10,672 nucleotides of DNA from Dialister sp. UBA7295 (lineage in GTDB: Bacteria > Bacillota > Negativicutes > Veillonellales > Dialisteraceae). Position 1 is the first letter of the stretch, and each line of letters opens with the position of its first letter. The DNA lies in assembly GCA_002471975.1 (NCBI GenBank), contig DKQZ01000071.1, positions 1-10,672 on the forward strand. Reading direction: 5' to 3'. The translations under genes were made by a program, and so were the position numbers. Positions 1 through 7,989 of this stretch are shown here, piece after piece. The notes beneath the pieces are model-generated. The model did not search any database, was not told the origin of the DNA, and saw only the letters and a program-made list of their open reading frames with translations.

Positions 1-105
1 TAACTATTTCCCCTAAAGTTTTTAACTAATGATTTTTATTTTTGTACACCCCCATATCCTTCCCGACAACCCCGAAACGAATCCCGATACCCCCGATTCA
101 AAAGC
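1..105 (+). repeat. Left-end intergenic repeat module
   Basis: Bases 1-55 (TAACTA, then a CCCC run, then AAAGTTTTTAA and TTTTTATTTTTGTACA followed by CCCCCAT) match the right part of the composite repeats at 7849-7904 and 9873-9925. The first six bases fit the last heptamer of an array that would lie just left of the window. Bases 34-66 match the reverse complement of 10640-10672 exactly over 33 nt, and 82-105 nearly match the reverse complement of 10542-10565. No gene is supported here; a 63-codon reading frame at 29-220 lacks a ribosome binding site and lies partly in the repeat. Confidence 0.75.
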
Positions 106-195
106 TGCCCGCCATCAAAGTTTCCCTATATCCTCAAACTTCTCCCTTCTCCGCAATTTATACTTGCAGTGTCATCATCTGTCCCCTCTCTTTTT

Positions 196-213
196 TATAA
201 TCCATGGTAGAAT
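196..213 (+). promoter_or_regulatory. Probable promoter of addB-addA
   Basis: Two -10-like hexamers precede addB. TATAAT lies at 196-201. TAGAAT lies at 208-213 with TG two bases upstream (205-206), which makes an extended -10 of the TGnTAnAAT kind. No good -35 sits 16-18 nt upstream of either one. The extended -10 would give a leader of about 30 nt before the addB start, with the ribosome binding site AAAGGA at 239-244. The operon is therefore probably expressed constitutively at a low level, but that is inference. Confidence 0.45.
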
Positions 214-252
214 GAAATAAAGAACCAGAATTGTAAAGAAAGGACGAAAGCT

Positions 253-3200
253 ATGCCACTTCATTTCATATTCGGCCGGGCGGGGACGGGGAAGTCCACC
301 AGGGTTTATGAGGAAATCAGGGATTATGTGACCCTGGGCCAGGAGAGGAAGGCTTACCTTCTCGTACCGGATCAGGGGACTTATACCGCAGAATATCAAC
401 TGGCGAAGGTATTTCCCGGTGAGGGATTTGCCAATGTCACGGTCTGCGGTTTTTCGCGTCTTGCTTACCGCGTATTTCAGGAGCTTCACTCTCCCGTGAG
501 CGATGCCCTTTCGCCCCTGGGGCAGCAGATCATCATCCGGAAACTTCTCCTGGAGCACAAAGAGGAGCTCACCATGATCACGAAGGCCGCCTCCCATCCC
601 CATTTTTCCGAGGAGCTTTCCGCCTTCTTCCATCAGCTGGACATGTTCTGCGTATCGGAGGAGGAAATAGAAAGCGCGGCCAGGGAAGAAGGGGATTCTC
701 CCCTGGGCCGCAAGATGAAGGACCTTTCCCTCCTTTACCGGGCATACCATCAGTACCTGAAGGATCATTTTTCCTATGAAGGAAGCCTGTTTGACCTGCT
801 GGCAAGGGAAATCCCGAAATCCCCTGCCCTGAAAAACGCGAAAATCTGGATTGACGGCTTCAACGGTATGGCGCCCCAGAAGATCAGAATCGTTTCGGCC
901 CTGATCGATACAGCCAGAGAAGTGACCGTAACTCTCCAGATGGACCGGCCCGAGGAAGCGGTGTTGAATCCGAATTTTGCCCGGCCTTACCACCTCTATA
1001 TCCAGCTTCTCCAGATTGCCCGCCAGTCTTCTTCCATCACTCTCACGGAGCCCCGCCGTTTCGAAAGTAAAAGGCTTCGGGCCATGGCCCTTTCCTTCTT
1101 TGACCGCCGGCCGCTGGTTTCGCCCCTTCCGAAAGAAGAAAATCCGAGCCCTCTGGACGGCCTTCATACCATCACCGCCCCGGACCGGGCGGAGGAAGTG
1201 GATTATATTTCCCGTACCCTTTTATCCCTCGTGAGGACCTGCCATCTCCGTTTCCGGGATATCCTTGTCATGTCCAGGGATCCCGAGGATTATGCGGACC
1301 TATTCGAACGGTCCTTTGACCGCTATGAAATCCCTGGATTCATCGACCGGCAGCATCCCATGAACAATCATCCCCTGGTGATTCTTCTCGATTCCATGGT
1401 CCGTTTCCTCACCGCCGAAAGCGGGAGGAAACATGCAGGCTGGCAGCGGGCCCGCCTTTTCCGGGTACTGAAGACCTTCCTCCTCCCCGAATGGCAGGAG
1501 GACGAAGTGAATGAACTGGAAAATTACGTTCTTTCCCACAATATCCGTCCCTGGCAGTACCATGAGGAATGGAAATTCCGGGAGTACCGGGATCTGGACA
1601 GCGAAGCGCCGGCCCTTTCGGACAAGGAAAAAGAATCTTTGAAACGGGCCAACGAATGGAGAGAAAAGCTCCTTGCCCTCTTTGACCCCCTTGCGGAAGG
1701 GTGGAAAAAGAAGCCTCTCCCGAAGGACCGCTGCGCCCTCCTTTACAAATGGCTCCGGGCAGAGAAGATTCCGGAAACGTTAAATGAACTGGATGACCGG
1801 GCCTCCCTTCACACCAGTGTCCGGCCCCATCTCCAGGTATGGAAAAAAATCATCTCCCTTCTGGATGAAATCGTTCATACCACGGGAAATGATGCTGTCA
1901 GCGATGAAGATTTCCTCGCCATTTTCGAGGACGGCCTCGAATCCCTCACCTATTCCACCATTCCCCCCACCCTGGATCATGTGACGGTGACGGGCATGAA
2001 CCGCGGTTATGCCATGGAAGCGAAAGTGGTCTTCATCCCGGGCACCCTGGAAGGGCTCTTCCCGAAGCGGGTGGAAGAGGGCGGATTCTTCACGGAAATC
2101 GAGCGCCAGAAGATTTATGATCACAGCAGCCTTATTTTCGGGACCAGCCTCCTTCAGGAAGTGCAGCAGGAACAGTTTTTCACCTATCTTGCCCTGACCC
2201 GCGCGAAAAACGGGCTCTATCTCACCCGCCCCGCCGTAAATGAGGAAGGGGGAAGCGCAGAGCCTTCCTTCCTCGTTTCCCAGCTGGAGCGCCTTTCCTA
2301 TGCTTCGGAAATACGGAAACTTGCCCCCGAGGAAAGAGAAAAGGATCCCACCTTCTTTGCCAATCCCGAAGAAGCCCTTTCCCTCCTTCCCCTGGTGCTC
2401 CGCGAAAAGATTCCCGATGAGAACTCCCCCTGGGCCGCTCTCGCATCCTGGGCAAAGTCCCACGGCTATGAGAAGAAACTCGCGGACAAGCTGAAAAGTT
2501 TCTCCTATGAAAACAGGGCATCTCCCCTCCCTCGGGACCTGGCGGAGAAGATTTTCAAGCCCGCCGGACGATTCGTAGGCTCCGTCACGAGATTTGAGAA
2601 ATACAGGAAATGCCCCTACAGCTACTATCTTTCCTACGGCCTTCATATCGATGAAAGGGACGAAGGGGATATGGAAGACCTGGATTATGGCAATTACCTC
2701 CATGCGGGGCTTCACCTTTTCGGGAAGGAACTGGGAAAGCGGAAGAAACAGTGGCGCGACGCCACGGATGAGGATATTTCCTCCCTCTCTGAAACGATTG
2801 CAAAGAAAATGGTGCCAAAGGTCCATTATGGGGCCCTCCATTCCGACGGCGCTTCGAGGTACTCCGAAAGGGTGCTGAACGAAACCTTCCGCCGTTCTCT
2901 CTCGGCTCTCCGGAAATGGAGCAGGAACAGTAAGTTCGACACGAAGGAGCTGGAAAAGACCTTCTACCTCAAGATTCAGGGAGAAACGGACTCCTTCACC
3001 CTCACGGGGAAAATCGACCGTCTGGACGGGACCGACAATGCCTGCGCCATCTTTGATTACAAAACGGGGCGCCCCTCCATTTCCATTCAGGAAGCGGCGG
3101 CAGGACTGAAACTCCAGCTCCTCACCTACCTTCTGGCCGTAGAAGATAAAACGGAAGGAAGCCTCCTTCCCACGGCCCTCATGTACATTTACCTTTCGGG

Positions 3201-3666
3201 AGACGTAAGAAATATTTCCTCCGTGCCCCCGGGAGGAAAAGTGGATAATGACCCGAAGAATAATGGTTCCGGCTGGATCATCGACGATCCGGACCTGGTG
3301 AGAGCTTTGGATTCGGCTGTCGGAACGGAGGATGCCTTCCTCAAAGCAAAAATCAATAAAGACGGAAGCCTTTCGAAAACCGTTTCCATCCTCTCGAAGG
3401 AGGATTTCGAAAACCTTCTCACCATCGTGAAGAAACGGCTCCTTGCCCTTTACCGGCGCATGGAGGAGGGAGATATTTCCATCCGTCCCGTTTCCTTCAA
3501 GGGGCAGAACCCCTGCTCCTATTGTCCCTATCATGCCATCTGCCGTTTCGACCCGAAGGGAAAGGGCGAAGGCTATGAATATATCAACCTGCCCTCAGAC
3601 ACGAAGCTGAAACCAAATCTCGCCGAACTGGCAGGAAAGGAGGAAGACCATGGCCTGGACAAATGA
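253..3666 (+). CDS. addB: AddB, helicase-exonuclease subunit (ATP-dependent deoxyribonuclease subunit B)
   Basis: This cytoplasmic protein of 1137 aa pairs with AddA to unwind and degrade double-stranded DNA ends until a Chi-like site is met, leaving a 3' tail for RecA. Seen: a Walker A motif at residues 8-16 (GRAGTGKST); a motif V-like stretch near 577-605 ending in GLFP; a motif VI-like segment near 642-657 (YLALTRAKNGLYL). The C-terminal RecB-type nuclease has H817, D922, the D935-Y936-K937 triad and the downstream Q955/Y959 pair. The four cysteines of the AddB iron-sulphur cluster are all present: C787, then C1088, C1091 and C1097 (CxxCxxxxxC). Length is close to Bacillus subtilis AddB (about 1166 aa). 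As in the family, helicase motifs beyond Walker A are degenerate, so it probably serves in Chi recognition and 5'-strand cutting rather than as the main motor. The start has AAAGGA 8 nt upstream. The 3' end overlaps addA by 17 nt. Confidence 0.96.
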   Translation: MPLHFIFGRAGTGKSTRVYEEIRDYVTLGQERKAYLLVPDQGTYTAEYQLAKVFPGEGFANVTVCGFSRLAYRVFQELHSPVSDALSPLGQQIIIRKLLLEHKEELTMITKAASHPHFSEELSAFFHQLDMFCVSEEEIESAAREEGDSPLGRKMKDLSLLYRAYHQYLKDHFSYEGSLFDLLAREIPKSPALKNAKIWIDGFNGMAPQKIRIVSALIDTAREVTVTLQMDRPEEAVLNPNFARPYHLYIQLLQIARQSSSITLTEPRRFESKRLRAMALSFFDRRPLVSPLPKEENPSPLDGLHTITAPDRAEEVDYISRTLLSLVRTCHLRFRDILVMSRDPEDYADLFERSFDRYEIPGFIDRQHPMNNHPLVILLDSMVRFLTAESGRKHAGWQRARLFRVLKTFLLPEWQEDEVNELENYVLSHNIRPWQYHEEWKFREYRDLDSEAPALSDKEKESLKRANEWREKLLALFDPLAEGWKKKPLPKDRCALLYKWLRAEKIPETLNELDDRASLHTSVRPHLQVWKKIISLLDEIVHTTGNDAVSDEDFLAIFEDGLESLTYSTIPPTLDHVTVTGMNRGYAMEAKVVFIPGTLEGLFPKRVEEGGFFTEIERQKIYDHSSLIFGTSLLQEVQQEQFFTYLALTRAKNGLYLTRPAVNEEGGSAEPSFLVSQLERLSYASEIRKLAPEEREKDPTFFANPEEALSLLPLVLREKIPDENSPWAALASWAKSHGYEKKLADKLKSFSYENRASPLPRDLAEKIFKPAGRFVGSVTRFEKYRKCPYSYYLSYGLHIDERDEGDMEDLDYGNYLHAGLHLFGKELGKRKKQWRDATDEDISSLSETIAKKMVPKVHYGALHSDGASRYSERVLNETFRRSLSALRKWSRNSKFDTKELEKTFYLKIQGETDSFTLTGKIDRLDGTDNACAIFDYKTGRPSISIQEAAAGLKLQLLTYLLAVEDKTEGSLLPTALMYIYLSGDVRNISSVPPGGKVDNDPKNNGSGWIIDDPDLVRALDSAVGTEDAFLKAKINKDGSLSKTVSILSKEDFENLLTIVKKRLLALYRRMEEGDISIRPVSFKGQNPCSYCPYHAICRFDPKGKGEGYEYINLPSDTKLKPNLAELAGKEEDHGLDK
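3636..3643 (+). promoter_or_regulatory. Ribosome binding site of addA inside addB
   Basis: AAAGGAGG lies 6 nt upstream of the ATG at 3650, inside the last codons of addB. It fixes the addA start and fits translational coupling of the two subunits. Confidence 0.85.
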
Positions 3667-6600
3667 ACAGCAGGAAGCTCTCGATACAAGAAATAAAAAT
3701 CTTCTCCTCTCGGCAGCCGCCGGAAGCGGGAAAACGGCAGTCCTCACGGAACGGATTGCGCGGCTCGTGAAAGACCCGTCCACCGGAATCAACATCAATG
3801 AACTTCTTGTCCTCACTTTTACAAAAGCAGCGGCTGCGGAAATGAAGTCCCGGGTCTCATCGGCCCTCTCCCAGGCCCTCCGGGATGCCGATGCGAAAGG
3901 TGATGAAAGAGCGGTAAGCCATCTGGAAAAGCAGGTGTCCCTCCTGGGGAGCGCCCAGATTTCCACGCTGGATTCCTATTTCCAGTCCATCATCCGGCAG
4001 TATTTCTACCTTCTCGACCTGGATCCGAAGACGAGGATTCTTTCCGATGAAAATGAAGAATTCCTGCTGGAAGAGGAAGTCCTTTCCGAAGTCCTGGAGA
4101 AATGGTATGAAAAGAAGGACGTAGATTTCCTTCATACCGCAGACCTTTTTGCCAATCGCTACAAGGACGGGGATTTGAAGCGGATGGTCCTTACCATCTA
4201 TCATTTTGCCTGCTCCCTCCCCTTCCCGGAAGACTGGATGGCCCATCTCCCGGATCGCTATGACATTCCCGAGGGCACTTCCATGGATGATCTTCCCTGG
4301 AGCCGTCCCCTTCTGGACCATATCCGGTCCCTCTGTGAAAAGGCCTGCGACTCCTATCGGCGGATGTTTGACCTCATCCTGGAAATGCCGGGAGCCGAGG
4401 AAGTGTATGGCGACCAGCTTTCGAAAGAATATGATTTCTATTCCTATTTCAAGGACAAAGACCGCTGGGAGGACTGGTTCCATTCGCCGGAATTCTCCTA
4501 TGGCACCCTCAAGTCCATGACGAAAAAGGTGGCGGCAAAGTACGGTTACGGAAATCCCAAAGACTTTACGAATTCCGAAGCCGTAGTCGCCATCAAGGGC
4601 CTTAGGGATGAGGTCAAAAAGATGTATATGAAATCCATCGCCCCCTTCCGCGCCATTTCCGAAGAGCAGTGGATTTCCGAAACCAGAGCCATGCTGCCGG
4701 CGGTACAAGTCCTTTCCTCCCTCTCCCTTGATTTTACAGAGGCCCTGAAAGAGAAAAAGAAAAAAGAAGGGGTCATGGATTTTTCGGACCTGGAGCATTA
4801 TGCCCTGGAAGTGCTGCTGGATAAGGGCAATCCGTCATTCACCATCGAAAAGGCAGCGGACTTTCCGTCGGACGCCGCCCTTTCCATCCGGGAAAAGTTC
4901 AAGGAAGTCATGATTGATGAATACCAGGATACGAACGGCGTCCAGGAACTCATTACATCCCTTCTTTCCAATGGCCATAACCGTTTCATGGTGGGCGATA
5001 TCAAACAGAGTATTTACCGTTTCCGTCAGGCGGACCCCACCATTTTCCTTCAGAAATACAATGAATTCTCCCCGGACAAAGCGGCCCTCTCCCATCGCAT
5101 CGATCTCAATAAAAATTTCCGGAGCGATGCAGCCCTCCTTTCTTCCATCAATTTTCTTTTCCGCCAGCTCATGACGAGAAAAACCCTGGAGCTTGACTAT
5201 GGAAAGTCCGAAGCCCTCTACCCCGGACGGCACGAGGAAAAACGGCCGGAGTCCTATGTGGGAGGAAGCGTTTCCATCGAGCTCATCGATAAAAGGGACG
5301 TGGCAGAGTCCGAAGATGCGGGAGACCTGAAAGATATCCAGAATATGACCCTGGAAGGCAGGCTCATCGCGAAACGGATTCATGAAATGATGGACGGGGG
5401 CCAGGTGATGAATAAAGACGGCACCTTCCGTCCCATCCGTTACAGTGATATGGTGATCCTTCTCCGCTCCGTGGCAGGAAAAGGGCCGGTACTCCTCAAA
5501 GTGCTGGAAGAAAACCATATCCCCGCCCTGTCGGACAGGGAAGATGATTTCACGAAGAATACGGAAGTGGAAATCCTCTGGGCCCTCCTCAAAATCATCG
5601 ATAATCCCCTCCAGGACCTGGCCTTGGCCGCCATACTCCGGTCTTTCCTGGTGGGGCTGGATGAAAAAGACCTTTCCCTCCTCCACCTGGCAAGGCTGGA
5701 TGAGGAAAAAGATCACCTCTGGCAGGTCCTTACCGTCCCCTCCCTCCTTTCGCCGGAAAAGGAAGAAAAGATTTCCTCCTTCCTTAAGAAATATAAGAAA
5801 TGGCGCCGCCAGTCCATGGTGGACGGCACGGCGCCGCTCATACGGGAAATCCTGGCAGACTCCGACTATATTTCCTACGTTTCCGGCCTTCCCGGAGGGC
5901 GGGCGAGGAAAGACCACGTCCTTGCCTTCTACCGTCTGGCCCTGGAACGGGATTCCGCGCCCCAGAGCGGTCTCTATACCTTCCTCAATTACCTTTCCAC
6001 CCTGAAAAAGGAAGAAAAGGAATTCAAATCGGGAAGTTCGTCCTCTGCCTCCGATGCGGTGCGGATCATGACCATCCATAAGAGCAAGGGCCTCGAATTT
6101 CCCGTGGTCTTCCTGGCAGATACGGCCAAGAATTTCAACCTGAAAGATACCCAGCAGACCGCCATCTGCCATAAGGATCTGGGCCTTGGTATCCAGTATT
6201 ATGACAAAGAGAGGAAGCTCCGCTGGCCCAGCCTTTACTGGTATGCGGTGAAGGAAAAAGCCCGTGAAGAGAGCGTAGCCGAAGAAGCCCGACTTCTCTA
6301 TGTAGCCATGACCCGGGCCAGAGACAAGCTTTTCATCACAGCCACCGGAAAAGACGTGCCTTCCCTCCTCTCCAAGTGGGGTTCCTCCCTTTCCGCTGCC
6401 GGAGAGGGACCGGTCGTAAGCCCCCTCCCTGCCCACATGGTGTCTAACGGAAATTCCTACCTGGACTGGATCCTCCCGGCCGCCCTCCGTCACCGGACCA
6501 TGAAAGAGGCCTGGGACATGAAAGACCATATCCCCTGCTATCGGGATGATGCGGAAGGAGACCACTCGGCCTTCACCTTCCACTGCACGGAGGAGTCCGA

Positions 6601-7489
6601 CCTTTTCACGGAAGAAGAAATGAAGAAATGGGAACAGGCGCTGGAAGGGAAAGAGCCGGAACTCGTGACAGAGGAAAATAGGGAACGGAGCCTCTCCGAT
6701 TTCCTTTCTTCCCTTCCGAAAGATATCCCCCACTGGATGGAAAGCCAGCTCACCTGGACCTATGACCATCCCGGCGCCCTTTCCACTCCCGCAAAACTGA
6801 CAGCCACGGCTGCCGTCAAGCTTCGGGAAATGCAGGAAAACTCCGCCTCTGACGAAGAAACCTATGAATCCGTCATTTTGGCCCCGGACCCCGATGCTTT
6901 GCCTGCCGATTACGATACGCCGCCCCTCTTCCTCTCGGGAGACGAGGAAAAATATGAAGGCACCGGCTACGGTACCCTCATGCACAAAGCCATGGAAATG
7001 ATTGACTTCACCACGATTTCCCCCACCGAAGAGGCCATCCGCGAAGAGCTCAAAAAACTGGTTTCCGAAAACGTCTTCACCGGAGAAGAAAGCGCGACCC
7101 TCCTCTCCGAAACAAAATGGGCCCATCCGGCCAAAGACCTCCTCACCTTCGCCAATGGCCCCCTCTCGGAAGCCATGAAACAGGCAAAGTACGTCAGGAA
7201 AGAAATGCCCTTCTCCATCCTCCTCCCCGCCCATGATTTCTACCCGAGTTGCGAAACCGATGAAAAACTCTTCCTTCAGGGCGTCATGGACTGCCTTCTG
7301 GAATATGAAAAAGAAATCATCATCATCGATTACAAGACAGACCATACCATGAGCGAAGAAGAACTGGCAGCGCACTACAGCGTCCAGCTCAAAGTCTATC
7401 GGGAAGCGGCTGAAAAACTCTTCGGAAAGGAAGTAAGCCATCTCTACCTCTGGGCCTTCAAGTACGGGAAGGCCATAGAAATAGAATGA
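3650..7489 (+). CDS. addA: AddA, helicase-nuclease subunit (ATP-dependent deoxyribonuclease subunit A)
   Basis: This is a 1279-aa UvrD/RecB-type superfamily 1 helicase with a C-terminal nuclease, the motor subunit of AddAB. All helicase motifs are visible in order: Q motif TNEQQEAL (4-11); Walker A AAAGSGKT (22-29, K28); Ia TFTKAAAAEM (56-65); Ic-like STLDSYF (from 105); II DEYQD (423-427); III VGDIKQSIYRFRQADP (from 448); IV NKNFRS (487-492); V MTIHKSKGLEF (807-817); VI YVAMTRARDKL (from 884). The nuclease has H1112, D1214, D1227-Y1228-K1229, and Q1246/Y1250 (QLKVY), so both activities look intact. It is slightly longer than B. subtilis AddA (about 1232 aa). It starts within addB after a strong AAAGGAGG, so the two are expected to be cotranscribed and made in similar amounts. 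An array of terminators follows, which isolates it from the next gene. Confidence 0.97.
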   Translation: MAWTNEQQEALDTRNKNLLLSAAAGSGKTAVLTERIARLVKDPSTGININELLVLTFTKAAAAEMKSRVSSALSQALRDADAKGDERAVSHLEKQVSLLGSAQISTLDSYFQSIIRQYFYLLDLDPKTRILSDENEEFLLEEEVLSEVLEKWYEKKDVDFLHTADLFANRYKDGDLKRMVLTIYHFACSLPFPEDWMAHLPDRYDIPEGTSMDDLPWSRPLLDHIRSLCEKACDSYRRMFDLILEMPGAEEVYGDQLSKEYDFYSYFKDKDRWEDWFHSPEFSYGTLKSMTKKVAAKYGYGNPKDFTNSEAVVAIKGLRDEVKKMYMKSIAPFRAISEEQWISETRAMLPAVQVLSSLSLDFTEALKEKKKKEGVMDFSDLEHYALEVLLDKGNPSFTIEKAADFPSDAALSIREKFKEVMIDEYQDTNGVQELITSLLSNGHNRFMVGDIKQSIYRFRQADPTIFLQKYNEFSPDKAALSHRIDLNKNFRSDAALLSSINFLFRQLMTRKTLELDYGKSEALYPGRHEEKRPESYVGGSVSIELIDKRDVAESEDAGDLKDIQNMTLEGRLIAKRIHEMMDGGQVMNKDGTFRPIRYSDMVILLRSVAGKGPVLLKVLEENHIPALSDREDDFTKNTEVEILWALLKIIDNPLQDLALAAILRSFLVGLDEKDLSLLHLARLDEEKDHLWQVLTVPSLLSPEKEEKISSFLKKYKKWRRQSMVDGTAPLIREILADSDYISYVSGLPGGRARKDHVLAFYRLALERDSAPQSGLYTFLNYLSTLKKEEKEFKSGSSSSASDAVRIMTIHKSKGLEFPVVFLADTAKNFNLKDTQQTAICHKDLGLGIQYYDKERKLRWPSLYWYAVKEKAREESVAEEARLLYVAMTRARDKLFITATGKDVPSLLSKWGSSLSAAGEGPVVSPLPAHMVSNGNSYLDWILPAALRHRTMKEAWDMKDHIPCYRDDAEGDHSAFTFHCTEESDLFTEEEMKKWEQALEGKEPELVTEENRERSLSDFLSSLPKDIPHWMESQLTWTYDHPGALSTPAKLTATAAVKLREMQENSASDEETYESVILAPDPDALPADYDTPPLFLSGDEEKYEGTGYGTLMHKAMEMIDFTTISPTEEAIREELKKLVSENVFTGEESATLLSETKWAHPAKDLLTFANGPLSEAMKQAKYVRKEMPFSILLPAHDFYPSCETDEKLFLQGVMDCLLEYEKEIIIIDYKTDHTMSEEELAAHYSVQLKVYREAAEKLFGKEVSHLYLWAFKYGKAIEIE

Positions 7490-7532
7490 GCCGAACAGTC
7501 AGTTTTTAGCCGTTAGCAGACAATAGTGTAAA

Positions 7533-7564
7533 AGTTATCAGTTCACAGTGATCAGTTAACAGTT
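7533..7564 (-). repeat. Heptamer repeat array, reverse orientation (element A, left end)
   Basis: Read on the minus strand this is a degenerate series of 7-bp units of the AACTGAT type (AACTGTT, AACTGAT, CACTGTG, AACTGAT, AACT). It matches the reverse complement of the array at 7821-7852 at about 26 of 32 positions by eye, so the two arrays form imperfect inverted repeats around the terminators between them. Confidence 0.65.
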
Positions 7565-7569
7565 GTAGT

Positions 7570-7600
7570 GGGCGCCAGAATCATAGGGCGCCCCTTTTTA
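7570..7600 (+). terminator. Intrinsic terminator of addB-addA
   Basis: The arms GGGCGCC (7570-7576) and GGCGCCC (7587-7593) form a 7-bp GC-rich stem with a 10-nt loop, followed by CTTTTTA. It lies about 80 nt after the addA stop and is the first of three forward hairpins in this gap. Confidence 0.8.
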
Positions 7601-7650
7601 ATAATTGTCTTTGCCCACATTGACCATAAAGGCAATCTTTCAGGAAAATA

Positions 7651-7688
7651 AAAATCCCGGTACAGCTTTTACTGCCCCGGGACTTTTA
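7651..7688. terminator. Second hairpin with T tract, possibly bidirectional
   Basis: The arms TCCCGG (7655-7660) and CCGGGA (7677-7682), extended inward by CAG/CTG (7663-7665 with 7672-7674), form an imperfect stem. It is followed by CTTTTAT on the plus strand and preceded by an A-rich tract, so it could stop transcription from either side. The bases between the first terminator and this hairpin (7601-7650) show no other recognisable feature. Confidence 0.55.
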
Positions 7689-7720
7689 TGATATGAAAAA
7701 GTGCTTTTCCGATTTGAAGA

Positions 7721-7750
7721 GGCCCGCATCAGATGGCGGGCCATTTTTAT
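7721..7750 (+). terminator. Forward intrinsic terminator in repeat copy A
   Basis: The arms GGCCCGC (7721-7727) and GCGGGCC (7736-7742) form a 7-bp stem with an 8-nt loop, followed by ATTTTTAT. It is the third forward terminator after addA and is nearly identical to the one at 9740-9774. Confidence 0.8.
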
Positions 7751-7784
7751 AAACGGTTATCATTGAAAAGTATAAATTACATAT

Positions 7785-7814
7785 AAAAAAGCCGCCTCTC
7801 TATCTAAAGGCGGC
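7785..7814 (-). terminator. Reverse intrinsic terminator in repeat copy A
   Basis: On the minus strand GCCGCCT (7808-7814) pairs with AGGCGGC (7791-7797) across a 10-nt loop and is followed by six T residues (7785-7790). The next gene to the right is on the plus strand, so no reverse transcript is known to need it. Confidence 0.75.
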
Positions 7815-7820
7815 CACCAT

Positions 7821-7852
7821 AACTGAGAACTGAGAACTGATAACTGATAACT
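7821..7852 (+). repeat. Heptamer repeat array, forward orientation (element A, right end)
   Basis: Tandem 7-bp units AACTGAG, AACTGAG, AACTGAT, AACTGAT are followed by a partial AACT. The array is matched by the reverse array at 7533-7564 and by the array at 9845-9872. Confidence 0.8.
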
Positions 7853-7929
7853 ACATCCCCAAAAGTTTTTAAAATGATAATTTTTATTTTTGTACAGCCC
7901 CATTCACATTTTCCTTTGTCCCGGGCCGC

Positions 7930-7958
7930 TTGCCACCTTTTATTTCCTACTGTAAAAT
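7930..7958 (+). promoter_or_regulatory. Promoter of the AAA-ATPase/PD-(D/E)XK gene
   Basis: TTGCCA (7930-7935) and TAAAAT (7953-7958), separated by 17 nt, match the housekeeping -35/-10 consensus well (5 of 6 and 5 of 6). Transcription would begin near 7965, leaving a leader of about 25 nt. The promoter starts 15 nt after the end of repeat copy A, so the gene has its own transcription unit. Confidence 0.7.
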
Positions 7959-7971
7959 AAAGTGAGTAAGG

Positions 7972-7978
7972 AAAGGAG
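7972..7978 (+). promoter_or_regulatory. Ribosome binding site AAAGGAG
   Basis: AAAGGAG lies 11 nt upstream of the GTG at 7990 and only 4 nt upstream of an out-of-frame ATG at 7983. An in-frame TGA at 7984-7986 rules out any earlier start for the long frame. The spacing is somewhat long for the GTG and too long (17 nt) for the ATG at 7996. Confidence 0.6.
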
Positions 7979-7989
7979 CGTGATGAATC

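Larger units (their letters stand above)
7716..7914 (+). repeat. Long direct repeat, copy A
   Basis: This stretch of about 199 nt aligns along its whole length with 9735-9935, with about a dozen substitutions and a few small indels by eye. In order it holds a forward terminator, a spacer ending in an A tract, a reverse terminator, four heptamers (7821-7848), CTACATCCCC, and the AT-rich module AAAGTTTTTAAAATGATAAT that runs to CAGCCCCAT and TTTTCC. It ends just before the promoter of the gene at 7990. Together with copy B it brackets that gene. Confidence 0.9.

Noticed and set aside
175..1167. 330-codon open frame on the minus strand across the addB start
   Set aside because: Complement of the addB N-terminus with Walker A; no motif of its own.
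1780..3534. 584-codon open frame on the minus strand inside addB
   Set aside because: Antisense to the iron-sulphur and nuclease regions of addB; composition typical of a complement frame and no domain seen.
4835..7441. 868-codon open frame on the minus strand inside addA
   Set aside because: It is antisense to intact helicase and nuclease motifs, is rich in F, G and H as expected for the complement of this codon usage, and has no ribosome binding site or recognisable domain.
7821..7852. CRISPR-like array
   Set aside because: The units are 7 bp in direct tandem with no spacers and no cas genes nearby.
7868..7897. Fur-box-like sequence (AATGATAATTTTTATTTT) in the repeat core
   Set aside because: The left half TGATAAT is good, but the right half matches only about 4 of 7 positions and the other copies differ. 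It belongs to a repeat found at several unrelated sites.
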